A DNA stretch of 64,000 nucleotides from Candidatus Thorarchaeota archaeon (GCA_011364985.1 RDOC01000004.1:62001-126000); one strand, 5' to 3'. Positions 51,524 through 60,950 are shown, counted from the stretch's first letter. Notes: generated from the sequence alone by a model not told the origin. Numbers and translations are program-made.

Positions 51524-52474
51524 TTATTCTTGAGACCTCTTACTTCGTTTAACAAAGCGAAGCGTCTTTCCGCGATAGGCTACTGTGCTCTGTAAGGCTT
51601 TGAAGTAGGAGATATTGAGTTCTTTCGCTATCTCCTGTAAACTACGCCCACCATTACACAACGCGAGCACAGGTCTATGTTCCTTTTTTGTCTTTTTGAT
51701 GTCGCCTTCAAAGAGTGGGAGTTCAACAATTTCAATGGAGCCTGCTTCTTGCTCTTCAGGGCACTCTGTATCCACGATTTCTTCTGCAAAGCACCATCTA
51801 ATAACCTCAAGGATTTGCTCCACGGACTTGTTCAAGACATCGGCAATCTTGTATACACTTCGCTTCTCATCAGCCATCAACAAGACATCAACTGCCAGAT
51901 TAGAGAACTTGGACTTCAGCTTCTTGTTCAATTCTGTTTCAAGACTCATTGCCTCAGAATAACGTTCACCACGAAGAACAAGACAGCCATGCCTGATCTC
52001 TACTGGTTTGGGCTCCTTTTCGGTCGGAGTTGTATCAGCCGCGCGTATGCCTTCAATCATAAAGGGTTCCATCTGTTCTTGACTGGACTCGTCTGCCTGA
52101 CCAATGGAGGATAACCCTGCTGCGGATGTTGTCGTTTCAGATGGTTTCGGAGGCGGCGGCAGAACGACTTCATCCATTAGATCAACAACGCTTTTTGTCT
52201 TTTGAAGCGCCTCTCCAAGTTGCAGGTCTGCAGAGAATAGAACAGCCAAAACCCAATTCTCATCAACTCTGGCGAGAACTACAATTCCTCTACCTGTCAT
52301 GACATTCATCAGCTTGAATGACGCCGCATGTATCTTCAATGTACCTTGAATCTGCGGTAGAACTTCATCTGGTAGAGAGAACGAGAGAAATGGATGACCG
52401 TCATTTGTAATGAGCGCATATCCACTAACAGCTTCATCGAATTTCAGCTTTGTAAGGACGCGCTCTAGTTCCAT
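51524..52474 (-). CDS. Roadblock-like domain plus tandem winged-helix-like domains, second copy
   Basis: A 316-residue paralogue of the 48588 gene: N-terminal Roadblock/LC7-like domain (YALITNDGHPFLSFSLPDE, IVVLARVDENWVLAVLFSADL), a Pro/Ser/Thr-rich linker, then two helix-turn-helix-like units (DEKRSVYKIADVLNKSVEQI and NGGRSLQEIAKELNISYFKAL). The conserved spacing DG/NGxRS...IA...N in both units supports an internal duplication. It precedes the third Bet3-like gene by 15 bp. It follows the PfkB gene (46 bp) in the same direction. Confidence 0.82.
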   Translation of the reverse strand: MELERVLTKLKFDEAVSGYALITNDGHPFLSFSLPDEVLPQIQGTLKIHAASFKLMNVMTGRGIVVLARVDENWVLAVLFSADLQLGEALQKTKSVVDLMDEVVLPPPPKPSETTTSAAGLSSIGQADESSQEQMEPFMIEGIRAADTTPTEKEPKPVEIRHGCLVLRGERYSEAMSLETELNKKLKSKFSNLAVDVLLMADEKRSVYKIADVLNKSVEQILEVIRWCFAEEIVDTECPEEQEAGSIEIVELPLFEGDIKKTKKEHRPVLALCNGGRSLQEIAKELNISYFKALQSTVAYRGKTLRFVKRSKRSQE

Positions 52475-52520
52475 AGCGGTTCCACACCCACTTTCCTGTT
52501 TGGAGTAGGTTTACAGGATA

Positions 52521-53645
52521 TCAGGCTCTAAGAAGTTTTTCGTCGATGTCCTTCAGTAAGGGTTTCCCTAAGAGAAAGCTGATTACTTCTGATATAGATG
52601 GGTGAATTGCCTTTGGCGAAGCGATATAGAAGGCTGCAACAGCATTGGAGAGAATTAGACGGTCTCTAGCACTCATCTCAGCGAGGGTACCATAGATACT
52701 TCCAGAATTCCACGCGTCGCCTGCTCCGCAGGAAATCTTGGGCTTGGCTTGAAAGGCGGGTTGCACAACCGAAATGTCCTCTACGATTGTTGCCGCAAAA
52801 TCTGGCGTATGAAGATCAACACGTATGCTGGTTTCTTTGGACAAGTATTTTGCAGCCTTTATCCAGCTGGATGGACGAGATGTGTTTGTTCTCCAGCTCA
52901 GGTCTCTTCCTGCTAGAGCCCAAGCCAACCAAAGAACTTCATTTTCGTTAACGCTAAGGATGTCAATCTTGTCGGCGGACAGAACTCTGCCAGCTATAGG
53001 TTCGACAATGCTGGGATTGCTGGATGGATCTCCCATATCTAAGAAGGTGGTTGCTTTTGACTCATCCTTTACATATTCAAACAACTCATCCGCCAAGGTC
53101 GCAGGATCCTTGTTGTGGTTCATATTCAGTAGCGCGACAAGACTGCTTTTGCGGATTGCCTGCAGGTCGGGTTCGGTGAGTTCGGAAAATGTGAAATCTG
53201 CAGCCGAACCACTATCACTCACCATTAGATTCACCTGTCGTCCCCCATACTCAAGCTCAATTGAAACAGTTGAGGATAATCTGCCATCAGTGTGGATATG
53301 GGAGAGATCAAAATCAGGATCTATCAACGCACGGAGGAGCGAAGCGCCGTATTCATCTGTTGTGGCAACAAGGCAGGAATCTATCCCCAGCGAGAACAGA
53401 GCCGCCGCCAGATTTGCAGCATTTCCTCCTCGGCGAATGAACTGTGTAGTGCCCAATAGGTTACCTCCACCCTGTTTGGCCAGATTCTCTAGTCCTTCGA
53501 CCATTCCTTCGAGAGTATCTGCCACAACAAAGTGGTCTATGAAAAAATCGGGAAGAATGACCGGCTTCCCTACTTCCAAAGGAGTTTGTAGGATCTCTAT
53601 GAGCCGGGGGTAATCCAGCTCCAACACCTCCCTTAGCTGATTCAT
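52521..53645 (-). CDS. PfkB-family carbohydrate kinase
   Basis: A 374-residue ribokinase-like sugar or nucleoside kinase. The family signatures are RRGGNAANLAAALFSLG (about residues 70-86, the GG-N-A sugar-binding segment) and the ATP-binding SCGAGDAWNSG (about 310-320, catalytic Asp). It is longer than typical ribokinases by an N-terminal extension. Substrate unknown (ADP- or ATP-dependent sugar or nucleoside kinase). The ATG lies 1 bp after the eL13 stop, so it is co-transcribed with eL13. Confidence 0.87.
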   Translation of the reverse strand: MNQLREVLELDYPRLIEILQTPLEVGKPVILPDFFIDHFVVADTLEGMVEGLENLAKQGGGNLLGTTQFIRRGGNAANLAAALFSLGIDSCLVATTDEYGASLLRALIDPDFDLSHIHTDGRLSSTVSIELEYGGRQVNLMVSDSGSAADFTFSELTEPDLQAIRKSSLVALLNMNHNKDPATLADELFEYVKDESKATTFLDMGDPSSNPSIVEPIAGRVLSADKIDILSVNENEVLWLAWALAGRDLSWRTNTSRPSSWIKAAKYLSKETSIRVDLHTPDFAATIVEDISVVQPAFQAKPKISCGAGDAWNSGSIYGTLAEMSARDRLILSNAVAAFYIASPKAIHPSISEVISFLLGKPLLKDIDEKLLRA

Positions 53646-53646
53646 T

Positions 53647-54105
53647 CTAGATCTTTTTCAGTGCTGCCTTCACCATTAGAGTGATTCGATCTTCATCAAT
53701 ACCAGTCTTCTTGGCGGTCTTCTCTATGTCACAGTAGGCAAGCTCGGAGAGGGATTTGATACCTGCTTCAAGCAGTGCTTGAGCCTCTTCCTTCTTCACT
53801 GCTCGAATTGAAGACAGCTCTGCCATGGCGTCATCGGAGGACACTTCCTTTGCTGCAGGTTTTGCTGCTTCGGCTAAGACTTCGTCGGCAAACTGCTCCA
53901 AGTCTTTAACGTATTGTTTCAGGACCTCAGTATTCTCTGGATAGGCCGTCTTGCGTCTTCTGTCAACAATAACACCCATTCGACGCGCCTCTGTTGCGGC
54001 CAATCCTGCTTCCTTGGTTTCACCAAGACTGAATCCTCGCCCTCTACGAAGTCTTGAGCCCTTTGGAGATTTTACAACAGATTCAGGAACATAATCGAAG
54101 CTCAT
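53647..54105 (-). CDS. rpl13e: Ribosomal protein eL13 (L13e) with helical C-terminal extension
   Basis: A 152-residue large-subunit ribosomal protein shared by eukaryotes and some archaea. The signature is the basic RLRRGRGFSLGETKEAGL block followed by VDRRRKTAYPENTEVL (about residues 20-62). The C-terminal part (IRAVKKEEAQALLEAGIKSL) is a helix-hairpin-helix-like extension (SAP/HhH type), as in other archaeal L13e proteins. ATG 54105 with AGGTGA upstream is preferred to the GTG-type 54129. The PfkB gene follows 1 bp after its stop. Confidence 0.91.
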   Translation of the reverse strand: MSFDYVPESVVKSPKGSRLRRGRGFSLGETKEAGLAATEARRMGVIVDRRRKTAYPENTEVLKQYVKDLEQFADEVLAEAAKPAAKEVSSDDAMAELSSIRAVKKEEAQALLEAGIKSLSELAYCDIEKTAKKTGIDEDRITLMVKAALKKI

Positions 54106-54272
54106 GTAACAGCTCACCTGTCCGGCCACTTGAGCCTGAGTATCGCTTATTAGGCTTTCGAGATGCCATTTTTCTGCGCATTACTCAACAATAATGTGCC
54201 GCAAACTGGTTTCTATCTTCCGACAAAGTAGAAATTCATAAGAAGCTTGACCAACTCAGGATCGGTGAATAA

Positions 54273-54587
54273 ATGATGCAAGCCGACAACGTCAAGGTGG
54301 AATTAGAGCATATGGAGATCCACATGGGGGATTTCAAAGGGTCTAAGCTGAAACTGAAGGGCAATGCAACATACGAAGACCTGATGTTAGTTCTTGACGG
54401 AGGTAAGACAAAGGTTCGGCTACATGCTCGTAACATAGGAAACGTCCATCTTGAGAAAAAAGGAATACGTATCGCTGCTATGAATTTCGAAATCAACGAG
54501 GGTGGCAACATTAGCACTGCAACTGGGTCCATTAGGCTAGAACTGGGATACGATGCAGAGGCATGGTACAAGGAACTCTGGGGATAA
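54273..54587 (+). CDS. Small beta-rich protein, unknown function
   Basis: A 104-residue soluble protein without a recognised family. It is predicted mostly beta (KVELEHMEIHMGDFKGSKLK, TKVRLHARNIGNVHLE, STATGSIRLELG), acidic, with no cysteines except none in motifs. It is divergent from eL13 and just upstream of glutamine synthetase, whose own TATA box lies after its stop. The ATG at 54273 (MMQADNVKVE) is preceded by a GGATCGGTG run. Confidence 0.78.
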   Translation: MMQADNVKVELEHMEIHMGDFKGSKLKLKGNATYEDLMLVLDGGKTKVRLHARNIGNVHLEKKGIRIAAMNFEINEGGNISTATGSIRLELGYDAEAWYKELWG

Positions 54588-54602
54588 AGCGACTCTGGAA
54601 CA

Positions 54603-54610
54603 TTTTTAAA
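54603..54610 (+). promoter_or_regulatory. TATA box for glutamine synthetase
   Basis: TTTTTAAA, predicting a start near 54632 and a 26-nt leader to the ATG at 54658. This supports MSEQIEYIEL as the N-terminus instead of the earlier Met at 54616. Confidence 0.45.
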
Positions 54611-54657
54611 ACGTAATGAATTGGAAAGAACCCCACCAAGGTCAGGGGCATAAAGTA

Positions 54658-55965
54658 ATGTCTGAGCAGATTGAGTACATCGAGCTTCGATTTTCGGACA
54701 TATTAGGGCGCCTAAAGGCGATGATAATTCCATGCAAGGGAGCAGATACAATTGAAGAATTACGAAAAGACCCTGCTCTGAAAAAGGGCACAAGTCTTGA
54801 CGGCAGTTCGGTCACTGGCCTTGCATCAGTTGAGCTCTCAGACCTAAGATTGGTGCCGGATCCAAATTTCCTGTTTGAACTTCCGTATGCCGCTCGCCGG
54901 ACGGCTGCGGTAATGTGCTTTCTAAAAAGAAAGGGAGATGACCCAGACAGCGGTTTCAAGTATCAGAGGGATACGAGAGGAATTCTACATACAGTTTGCG
55001 AAGAATACCTTCCTGGCAAGATGCAGCTGAAAGTGAAAATTGAACCCGAATTTCATTTCATAACCTCAGATAGGAACGTCTTTGACACCGCTGGCTATGC
55101 GGACACATATCCCAGGAATTATGGTGGAGATGTGCTTTTAGAAATCGCTAGCGCCGTCAGAGAGATAGGAATGCAACCACGAGTTATACATCATGAGGCA
55201 GGTGAAGCCCAGCAAGAGATCGAGATAGATTATGTAGATTCGATAAGGATGGCAGATTTCATACTTACCTTCAAGAACTTGGCACAAACACTAGCATTAA
55301 GTCAGGAGATGGATGTGACATTCATGCCAAAACCCTTTGAAGGGGCAGCTGGAAATGGCCTTCACTGTCATCTCCAATTATGGGATGGAAATGCGAATCT
55401 CTTCGGCAGGAACGATGGAAACAGGCTCTCCGATATTGGAAGGAAGTTCATCGCTGGCCTGCTAAAACACGCAAAGGCAATTACTGCTATTGCCAATCCG
55501 TCCGTCAATTCGTATAAACGTCTGGTACCTCATCATGAAGCTCCGGTGTACATTACATGGGGATTCATGAATCGGACAGTTCTGGTCAGGGTTCCGCTAT
55601 TTGAAAAACCAGAGAAAGCTGCGGTAGAGCTCAGGTCACCGGACTCGATGGCGAACCCCTATCTTCTCTTTGCCGCAATCATCGCAGCTGGTATGGACGG
55701 CATAGAAAACGACCTCAGTCCTCCAGACCCAAGAAGCGAGGATATCTTTGCCCTTTCGGATGAAGAACGCATGTCGCTTGCCATTGAGAGCCTCCCTGCA
55801 AACCTAGGTGAGGCTTTGGAGGAACTCAAGAAGGATGAAGTCATCCGAAAGGCGCTGGGCAAAGAGATGGTCGATACTTATGTCAGAATAAAGCGCGATG
55901 AGTGGAGAGAGTACACAAACAGCATTGTGACATTGTGGGAATGGAAGAAATATCACTCCCACTAG
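54658..55965 (+). CDS. glnA: Glutamine synthetase (type I-like)
   Basis: ATP-dependent synthesis of glutamine from glutamate and ammonia. The 435 residues show the GlnA signatures: LDGSSVTGLASVELSDL (about residues 42-58), KIEPEFHF (metal-binding Glu), AGNGLHCHLQLWDG (metal His), NPSVNSYKRLVPHHEAPVYI and a C-terminal RVPLFEKPEKAAVELRSPD segment with the catalytic Arg/Glu. Slightly divergent from textbook GS-I at several of these, so a gamma-glutamyl-ligase specialisation cannot be excluded. The last 4 bp overlap the convergent aminotransferase gene. Confidence 0.9.
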   Translation: MSEQIEYIELRFSDILGRLKAMIIPCKGADTIEELRKDPALKKGTSLDGSSVTGLASVELSDLRLVPDPNFLFELPYAARRTAAVMCFLKRKGDDPDSGFKYQRDTRGILHTVCEEYLPGKMQLKVKIEPEFHFITSDRNVFDTAGYADTYPRNYGGDVLLEIASAVREIGMQPRVIHHEAGEAQQEIEIDYVDSIRMADFILTFKNLAQTLALSQEMDVTFMPKPFEGAAGNGLHCHLQLWDGNANLFGRNDGNRLSDIGRKFIAGLLKHAKAITAIANPSVNSYKRLVPHHEAPVYITWGFMNRTVLVRVPLFEKPEKAAVELRSPDSMANPYLLFAAIIAAGMDGIENDLSPPDPRSEDIFALSDEERMSLAIESLPANLGEALEELKKDEVIRKALGKEMVDTYVRIKRDEWREYTNSIVTLWEWKKYHSH

Positions 55966-57119
55966 CGGTTACGGAAGAATCGAGATAATCTATCAAATGC
56001 CTCATCTACAGCTTCTGGTGTCAATGGGCCAATAGATAATCGGATATAACCCTCACCAGCGTCACCGAATATGCTTCCAGGGAGCACGAGGGTCTTCACG
56101 GATTGAAGGATGTCAAGTGTAAGTGCTCGAGAATCACTGCAATTGGCAACCTTGGGAAATAAGTAGAAAGTCCCAGCAGTCCTAGTGACATCAAGAGACT
56201 CAATCTCACGGATTCGAAGGTAGGCTAGATCTCTAAGGAGGCGTAGACGCTCATACTCAGTTTCAATTGACTCCAAATAACGCTTCAGTATCTCGTAGAC
56301 CAGAATTTGACCTGGAGTTGAAGCACATATCGTGACGGTGTCTTGGACTTTCATGAACTCCCTCATGAAGTTGTCGGGACCAAGAATATAGCCAACTCGC
56401 CAGCCACTCATTCCAAAGGACTTGCTGAAACTGCCAAGCACTATTACATGATCAGCAGCATCGTTCCGGGAACGGGGACTATAATGACTGGCGTTGTCAA
56501 AGACCAGACTGGCATAGGTCTCATCAGAAACCAGTAGTAATTCTCTCTCTATGCAGAGCCCAAGAACAGCATCCATGAAGTTCTCATCATAAACCGCCCC
56601 AGTTGGATTGTTAGGAGTAGCTAAGTAGATAGCCTTGGTCTTGTCGTCAACTGCGGATTCGATTTGCTCAAACTCAGGCTGAAAGCCTTTGGCTACTGGG
56701 ACCTCTGTAATATTGCCACCTGCTAACCGAATGGCCATAGCAGCATTGAAGTAGTAAGGAGAAGGCATTACAACGTTTTCATCTGGATTCAAAATAGTGA
56801 AAATCATACCTGCAAATCCCTGATTTGCACCGGCAGTTATTGCAATCTCGTTCATCGGGTCTGCACGGATTTTCCAGTTGCGATATAAATACAGAGACAA
56901 TTCTTCACGAAGCTCAAGGTGGCCTTGGTCAGGAGTATATCGATGCACGGATGGGTGCGTGATTCGGTCGCTCAACGCCTTCAGCGCACCAGCAGGAGGA
57001 AGGTGGCCAGGGAGACCTTGGCCCAGATTCAGGAACTCGGATGAACCAATATACTTCTGAGCTGCTTCGGAAAGCTTGACAATGGGCGGGTACATTATGT
57101 CTTCTGTACGAAATCTCAT
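55962..57119 (-). CDS. Class I/II PLP-dependent aminotransferase
   Basis: A 385-residue aspartate-aminotransferase-fold enzyme. Seen: TPDQGHLELREEL near the N-terminus, the NPTGAVYDE motif (about residue 165), VSDETYASLVFD, and the PLP Schiff-base Lys in VLGSFSKSFGMSGWRVGYIL (about 230-249). The conserved C-terminal Arg region is GYIRLSIG. Substrate not defined; aspartate, aromatic or alanine-type aminotransferases share it. ATG 57119 has GGTGAT 5 nt upstream and is preferred to GTG 57128. It is tail-to-tail with glnA, so amino-nitrogen metabolism is a plausible theme. Confidence 0.9.
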   Translation of the reverse strand: MRFRTEDIMYPPIVKLSEAAQKYIGSSEFLNLGQGLPGHLPPAGALKALSDRITHPSVHRYTPDQGHLELREELSLYLYRNWKIRADPMNEIAITAGANQGFAGMIFTILNPDENVVMPSPYYFNAAMAIRLAGGNITEVPVAKGFQPEFEQIESAVDDKTKAIYLATPNNPTGAVYDENFMDAVLGLCIERELLLVSDETYASLVFDNASHYSPRSRNDAADHVIVLGSFSKSFGMSGWRVGYILGPDNFMREFMKVQDTVTICASTPGQILVYEILKRYLESIETEYERLRLLRDLAYLRIREIESLDVTRTAGTFYLFPKVANCSDSRALTLDILQSVKTLVLPGSIFGDAGEGYIRLSIGPLTPEAVDEAFDRLSRFFRNR

Positions 57120-57243
57120 TGAAATCACCGTGAAGAGGGAACAGTATTTCTATTTCCATGTGGCAAGAACGAGTTAAAGCAATATTGGCATAGGTGACGA
57201 CTAATTCAACTCAAGCTTAATATCGTGTTCCAGCGTCCTAGAA

Positions 57244-58038
57244 ATGGGTACTATGACTATGAATGAAGAATGTGAAGCCAAAGTACTGGGGTCACCAGAA
57301 GCCCAGGTCGTGCAGACAAAGGAAATGAAGATGAAGAAACCACTTCTGGTATGCTGCTTTCCGTCTGCAGGAGTTGTTGGAACAATTGCAGCAAATACGC
57401 TCATAGATCAGTTCAAGATGGACGAAATAGCTCATGTAAGATCCAGATACATGCCCTCAGCGGCGGTTTTTCTGGACGGCAGGTTAAGACATCCATTCAG
57501 GATTTACGGGTACAAGGAACGGAATCTTCTTGTTGTGACAACAGAGTTGCCAGTTATGGAAGAGGGAATGTATGTTGTCAGCTCTGCTCTACTGGACTGG
57601 GCAGCAGGATTGGGAGTACAGGAAACCGTGGTTCTTGATGGGATTCCTGTTCAAGGCATTCCAGCTGACCGCAAGGTGCTCTACGCCGCTGAGGAGCAGA
57701 AGATTGCAGATCTTGAAGAGGATGAGGACATGGAGATACTGAAGAAAGGAATAATCACAGGAATCGCCGGGTCTATCCTCTCAGAAACGCTATGCAGGGA
57801 CATGGTAGGATTTGCTCTCTTGACTCCTGCTATTCCAATCATGCCCGACCCGGAAGGAGCAATACAGCTGCTTAATGCACTCAACCGTCTTTATGGTGTT
57901 GGTGTAGATGTCAATGAGCTGGAGAAAAGCGCAGAGGAGATACGTCAGAAGATGGAGGAGATGGCACATCAAGTTGAGGGTATTCGACGACAGCAGCCAA
58001 GTATTCCATCCAGGTCCTATGAAAGGATGTACGCATGA
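57244..58038 (+). CDS. PAC2-family protein (proteasome assembly chaperone-like)
   Basis: A 264-residue archaeal PAC2-family protein (COG2047). Recognisable blocks are CCFPSAGVVGTIAANTLIDQF, the GYKERNLLVVTTELP segment, and GFALLTPAIPIMPDPEGAIQLL; the C-terminus is a long coiled-coil-like helix (VNELEKSAEEIRQKMEEMAH). Relatives in eukaryotes help assemble the proteasome; the archaeal role is not settled. It is divergent from the aminotransferase gene and convergent with the PorG-like gene. Confidence 0.88.
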   Translation: MGTMTMNEECEAKVLGSPEAQVVQTKEMKMKKPLLVCCFPSAGVVGTIAANTLIDQFKMDEIAHVRSRYMPSAAVFLDGRLRHPFRIYGYKERNLLVVTTELPVMEEGMYVVSSALLDWAAGLGVQETVVLDGIPVQGIPADRKVLYAAEEQKIADLEEDEDMEILKKGIITGIAGSILSETLCRDMVGFALLTPAIPIMPDPEGAIQLLNALNRLYGVGVDVNELEKSAEEIRQKMEEMAHQVEGIRRQQPSIPSRSYERMYA

Positions 58039-58079
58039 AGCATGTGACGCTTGAAAATGAAGTCAGCCTATGCATAGGC

Positions 58080-58643
58080 CTACTTGCTGCAAACGCAGGT
58101 ATCATAGGCTTCCTTTGCACCTAGAGCATTTCTTTCTCCAGTAGCGCCGGACCACCTGCTTTGTATGACGTTCTGTACGGTTTCCAGTTTGACAAGACCA
58201 GTAGCCTTTGCAAAAGCGCCAAGCATTGTAGTGTTCACAACTGGCAGCCCTGCGACTAAGAGTTTGTGCTTTAGCGCAATACCAGTTCCATCATAGGTAC
58301 ATATCCGTCCTCGTGGGAGGTCAACTTCGGAGGGATTCTTGTCGATATTGATTATTACAATGCCGTTCTCCTTGAGACCCTCGGTCACATCAGTGAGTTC
58401 AATAATGCTAGGGTCAAGAACCGCAACGATGTCAGGTTCGTAGATCTGACTTCGAACATTTATCGGCTCATGTGACATTCTTGTAAAGGCTTTCACAGGA
58501 GCTCCGCGGCGCTCAGCCCCGAAGTATGGAAAAGCCTGTACGCCCTCGTATCCATCAATATACGCAGCCTTGGCGAGGAGCTCTGCTGAGGTCACTCCGC
58601 CCTGTCCGCCTCTTCCGTGCCAGCGAATTTCTATCATAGGCAT
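58080..58643 (-). CDS. porG: 2-oxoacid:ferredoxin oxidoreductase, gamma subunit
   Basis: A 187-residue gamma subunit of a pyruvate/2-oxoacid:ferredoxin oxidoreductase. Signature blocks are EIRWHGRGGQGGVTSAELLAKAA at the N-terminus, QAFPYFGAERRGAPVKAF, and NTTMLGAFAKATG. Only the gamma subunit is encoded here; the alpha, beta and delta subunits must lie elsewhere, which is less usual. ATG 58643 with TAGGAG upstream is chosen over later Met codons; the frame's earlier Met at 58739 is unlikely. Which 2-oxoacid is unknown. Confidence 0.9.
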   Translation of the reverse strand: MPMIEIRWHGRGGQGGVTSAELLAKAAYIDGYEGVQAFPYFGAERRGAPVKAFTRMSHEPINVRSQIYEPDIVAVLDPSIIELTDVTEGLKENGIVIINIDKNPSEVDLPRGRICTYDGTGIALKHKLLVAGLPVVNTTMLGAFAKATGLVKLETVQNVIQSRWSGATGERNALGAKEAYDTCVCSK

Positions 58644-58765
58644 TGGTTCTTGACTCCTATTGGTGCATGCAGTCAAGTTGGGGCGAACATCGGGGAAATA
58701 AAGGACTTTCGCTAAGACTATATGTGCAATGCCATTCATGCCTGTTATCCAGAGGAGTTAGGCAC

Positions 58766-59575
58766 ATGGAGGAATTCGTGAAAGCCAACCGCGATATGTG
58801 GGAAGACCAACTTGACATTCACAAGGATAGTAAGTTCTATGATGTTGAGAGCTTTCTACGAGGAAAACAGACTCTAGACCCAATAGAGCTAGAAGAGGTT
58901 GGCAATGTCGCTGGAAAGTCACTATTGCACCTCCAATGCCACTTTGGATTGGATACGCTCTCGTGGGCAAGATTAGATGCAGAAGTGACCGGCGTAGACT
59001 TCTCAAAGAAGGCAATAGCATTAGCTGAAAAGCTTGCAGACCAGATAGGAGTCAAGGCACGTTTCATCACATCAGACATTTACAAGTTGGGAGATGTGCT
59101 AGAGGAGGAATTTGATATAGTCTTTACTTCAGGTGGAGTATTGACTTGGCTACCAGACCTTAAGACATGGGGAGAAATAGCGGCACGTTACGTAAAGAGA
59201 GGCGGGTTCTTTTACATTCGGGAGTTCCACCCCTTCTCTCTTGTCTTTGATGATGAGAGAGAAGATGACAGTCTTGTGCTTCGCTATCCATATTTCTGCA
59301 GAGGTGAACCGATGGTCTTTCAAAACGACTCGACCTATGTGGACACCTCAAGAAAGATACCCATCAGGACCTCATATGAATGGCCCTACAGCCTCTCAGG
59401 CGTAATTAACGCTCTCATAGGCGCAGGACTAAGAATCAATTTCTTCAATGAGTTCTCCGTAACGACGTGGAAGCAAATGCCATTCTTGATAGAACGTGAT
59501 GACGGAAGGTGGATACTACCTTCACATCAGGATAGCATGCCCTTGATGTTCTCAATAAAGGCAACCAAGGAGTAA
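58766..59575 (+). CDS. SAM-dependent methyltransferase
   Basis: A 269-residue class I methyltransferase. Motif I appears as SLLHLQCHFGLDTLS (about residues 48-62), followed by the acidic VTGVDFSKKAI loop and FDIVFTSGGVLTWLPD (motif IV). The replacement of the usual GxGxG by QCHFG is typical of one branch of small-molecule and lipid/quinone-like methyltransferases. ATG 58766 with AGAGGAG upstream is chosen over an earlier Met. It is divergent from porG and convergent with the FAD oxidoreductase gene 7 bp away. Confidence 0.88.
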   Translation: MEEFVKANRDMWEDQLDIHKDSKFYDVESFLRGKQTLDPIELEEVGNVAGKSLLHLQCHFGLDTLSWARLDAEVTGVDFSKKAIALAEKLADQIGVKARFITSDIYKLGDVLEEEFDIVFTSGGVLTWLPDLKTWGEIAARYVKRGGFFYIREFHPFSLVFDDEREDDSLVLRYPYFCRGEPMVFQNDSTYVDTSRKIPIRTSYEWPYSLSGVINALIGAGLRINFFNEFSVTTWKQMPFLIERDDGRWILPSHQDSMPLMFSIKATKE

Positions 59576-59582
59576 GACGATT

Positions 59583-60950
59583 TCATTTCGCAAATCCCAA
59601 CGCCTTCAGAACTCCCTCAGCTGAATTTGCCGCCTGTTGAAGCCCAACGCCAGCTCCCGCAGTATCAGTGCCCACTATATAGAGTCCCTTGATTGGAGTT
59701 TCTGGTCCAGGTCGGTCAAGGTCCGTTTGTCCGGGAATCAATGCTGCCCGCGTAGCATAGGAGGATTGAACGTGTTCCATCTCAGTGTGCTCTAATACCT
59801 CTGGGTAGTACTTCTTCAGCCCATTCGCCTTGATCTGTTCAACAATCTCCTGTGGAGTCCGACCTTCTGGAAGTATGGCCGCAATTCCAAGGAGTTCCTT
59901 TCCTTCCGGAGCGCAGGATGGGTCGAATGAAGACAAGGAAATCAGCCAAGTCTCAGGTCGTGGATGCACTATCACCCTTGACTTCCTATCGCCAATCACA
60001 ATCTTATCAAGGCCAAGCCAGAGCGTTACACCACGTGTGAACAGCATATGATCCCAGTTTTGAAAGAACCTGATCGCCTCCGGTTTGTCGGATGTGACTA
60101 TCTTTGACATTGACCAGAGCGGAATATCACTCACAATTGTGGAGTGAACCAGTTCAACTCCAGATGCAGTCAAATTATGAACAGATCCATTATGTTCAGT
60201 AATCTTCTCAACTTCAGCATTCAGAACATAATCACCACTGATGGTATCTACAACTCTGTCAACTAGATGCTGCATTCCACCGATAGCGATTCCTTCATCA
60301 TACTCATCCGAACCGAAAAGCAGTTTCTTGGCAGAATCTAGTTTGCTGCTTTCCTTATCCGTGTCTCTAAGAGTGCGAAGAGACTCATATGCCGAGGCAC
60401 GGTCAATGGGAACACCAGCTGCCATGTAAATCGCACTCTGCATGACATCCAGCATGACCTGATTGGTGGCACCACGGGCACGCATGAACTTGAGAAAGGT
60501 AATATCCTTGTATTTCTGCATCTCTTCAAGCTTCATGGTTTTGATTTTTGCTCCGATCTTTGCCAAGCCAAGGCGTCCACGGGTGCCTGTGAGGGGCCAA
60601 CGAAGAGTCCCTCCGATGCTTGTTGGTATTGTGCCAACCTTGTCATGCACTCGGAAGAACCACCCTTCGTGTAGAACGAACTCTGGTACGGGGTCTAAGT
60701 AGTTTCGTAAGAACCTCGCAAAAGCACCACGCTTTACACGTGTGATGACATGAAGACCTTGGTCGACCCTGTAACCATCAACCCAGTAGCCATGCCACAC
60801 ACCTCCAAGTCGATTTTGCTTCTCAAGAATGAGGACCTTCTTACCTTTGCTGGACAAGGCCAAGGCAGTTAGAAGACTGCCAGCGCCTCCACCTGCAATA
60901 ATGACATCATAATTATGGGGGTCGACTTGGTTAATAGTGATTTCTTGCAT
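59583..60950 (-). CDS. FAD-dependent oxidoreductase (phytoene desaturase-like)
   Basis: A 455-residue flavoprotein with an N-terminal Rossmann FAD motif VIIAGGGAGSLLTALALSSKG (read GGGAGS, about residues 14-33), ILEKQNRLGGVWHG and a C-terminal GLYIVGTDTAGAGVGLQQAANSAEGV segment that contacts the flavin. This architecture matches the phytoene desaturase/NAD(P)-binding FAD-oxidoreductase family, often acting on isoprenoids or fatty-acid-like substrates; a geranylgeranyl reductase-like role is possible. ATG 60950 lies about 12 nt after the start predicted from a TATA-like CTTAAG near 60988. It is convergent with the methyltransferase gene. Confidence 0.88.
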   Translation of the reverse strand: MQEITINQVDPHNYDVIIAGGGAGSLLTALALSSKGKKVLILEKQNRLGGVWHGYWVDGYRVDQGLHVITRVKRGAFARFLRNYLDPVPEFVLHEGWFFRVHDKVGTIPTSIGGTLRWPLTGTRGRLGLAKIGAKIKTMKLEEMQKYKDITFLKFMRARGATNQVMLDVMQSAIYMAAGVPIDRASAYESLRTLRDTDKESSKLDSAKKLLFGSDEYDEGIAIGGMQHLVDRVVDTISGDYVLNAEVEKITEHNGSVHNLTASGVELVHSTIVSDIPLWSMSKIVTSDKPEAIRFFQNWDHMLFTRGVTLWLGLDKIVIGDRKSRVIVHPRPETWLISLSSFDPSCAPEGKELLGIAAILPEGRTPQEIVEQIKANGLKKYYPEVLEHTEMEHVQSSYATRAALIPGQTDLDRPGPETPIKGLYIVGTDTAGAGVGLQQAANSAEGVLKALGFAK

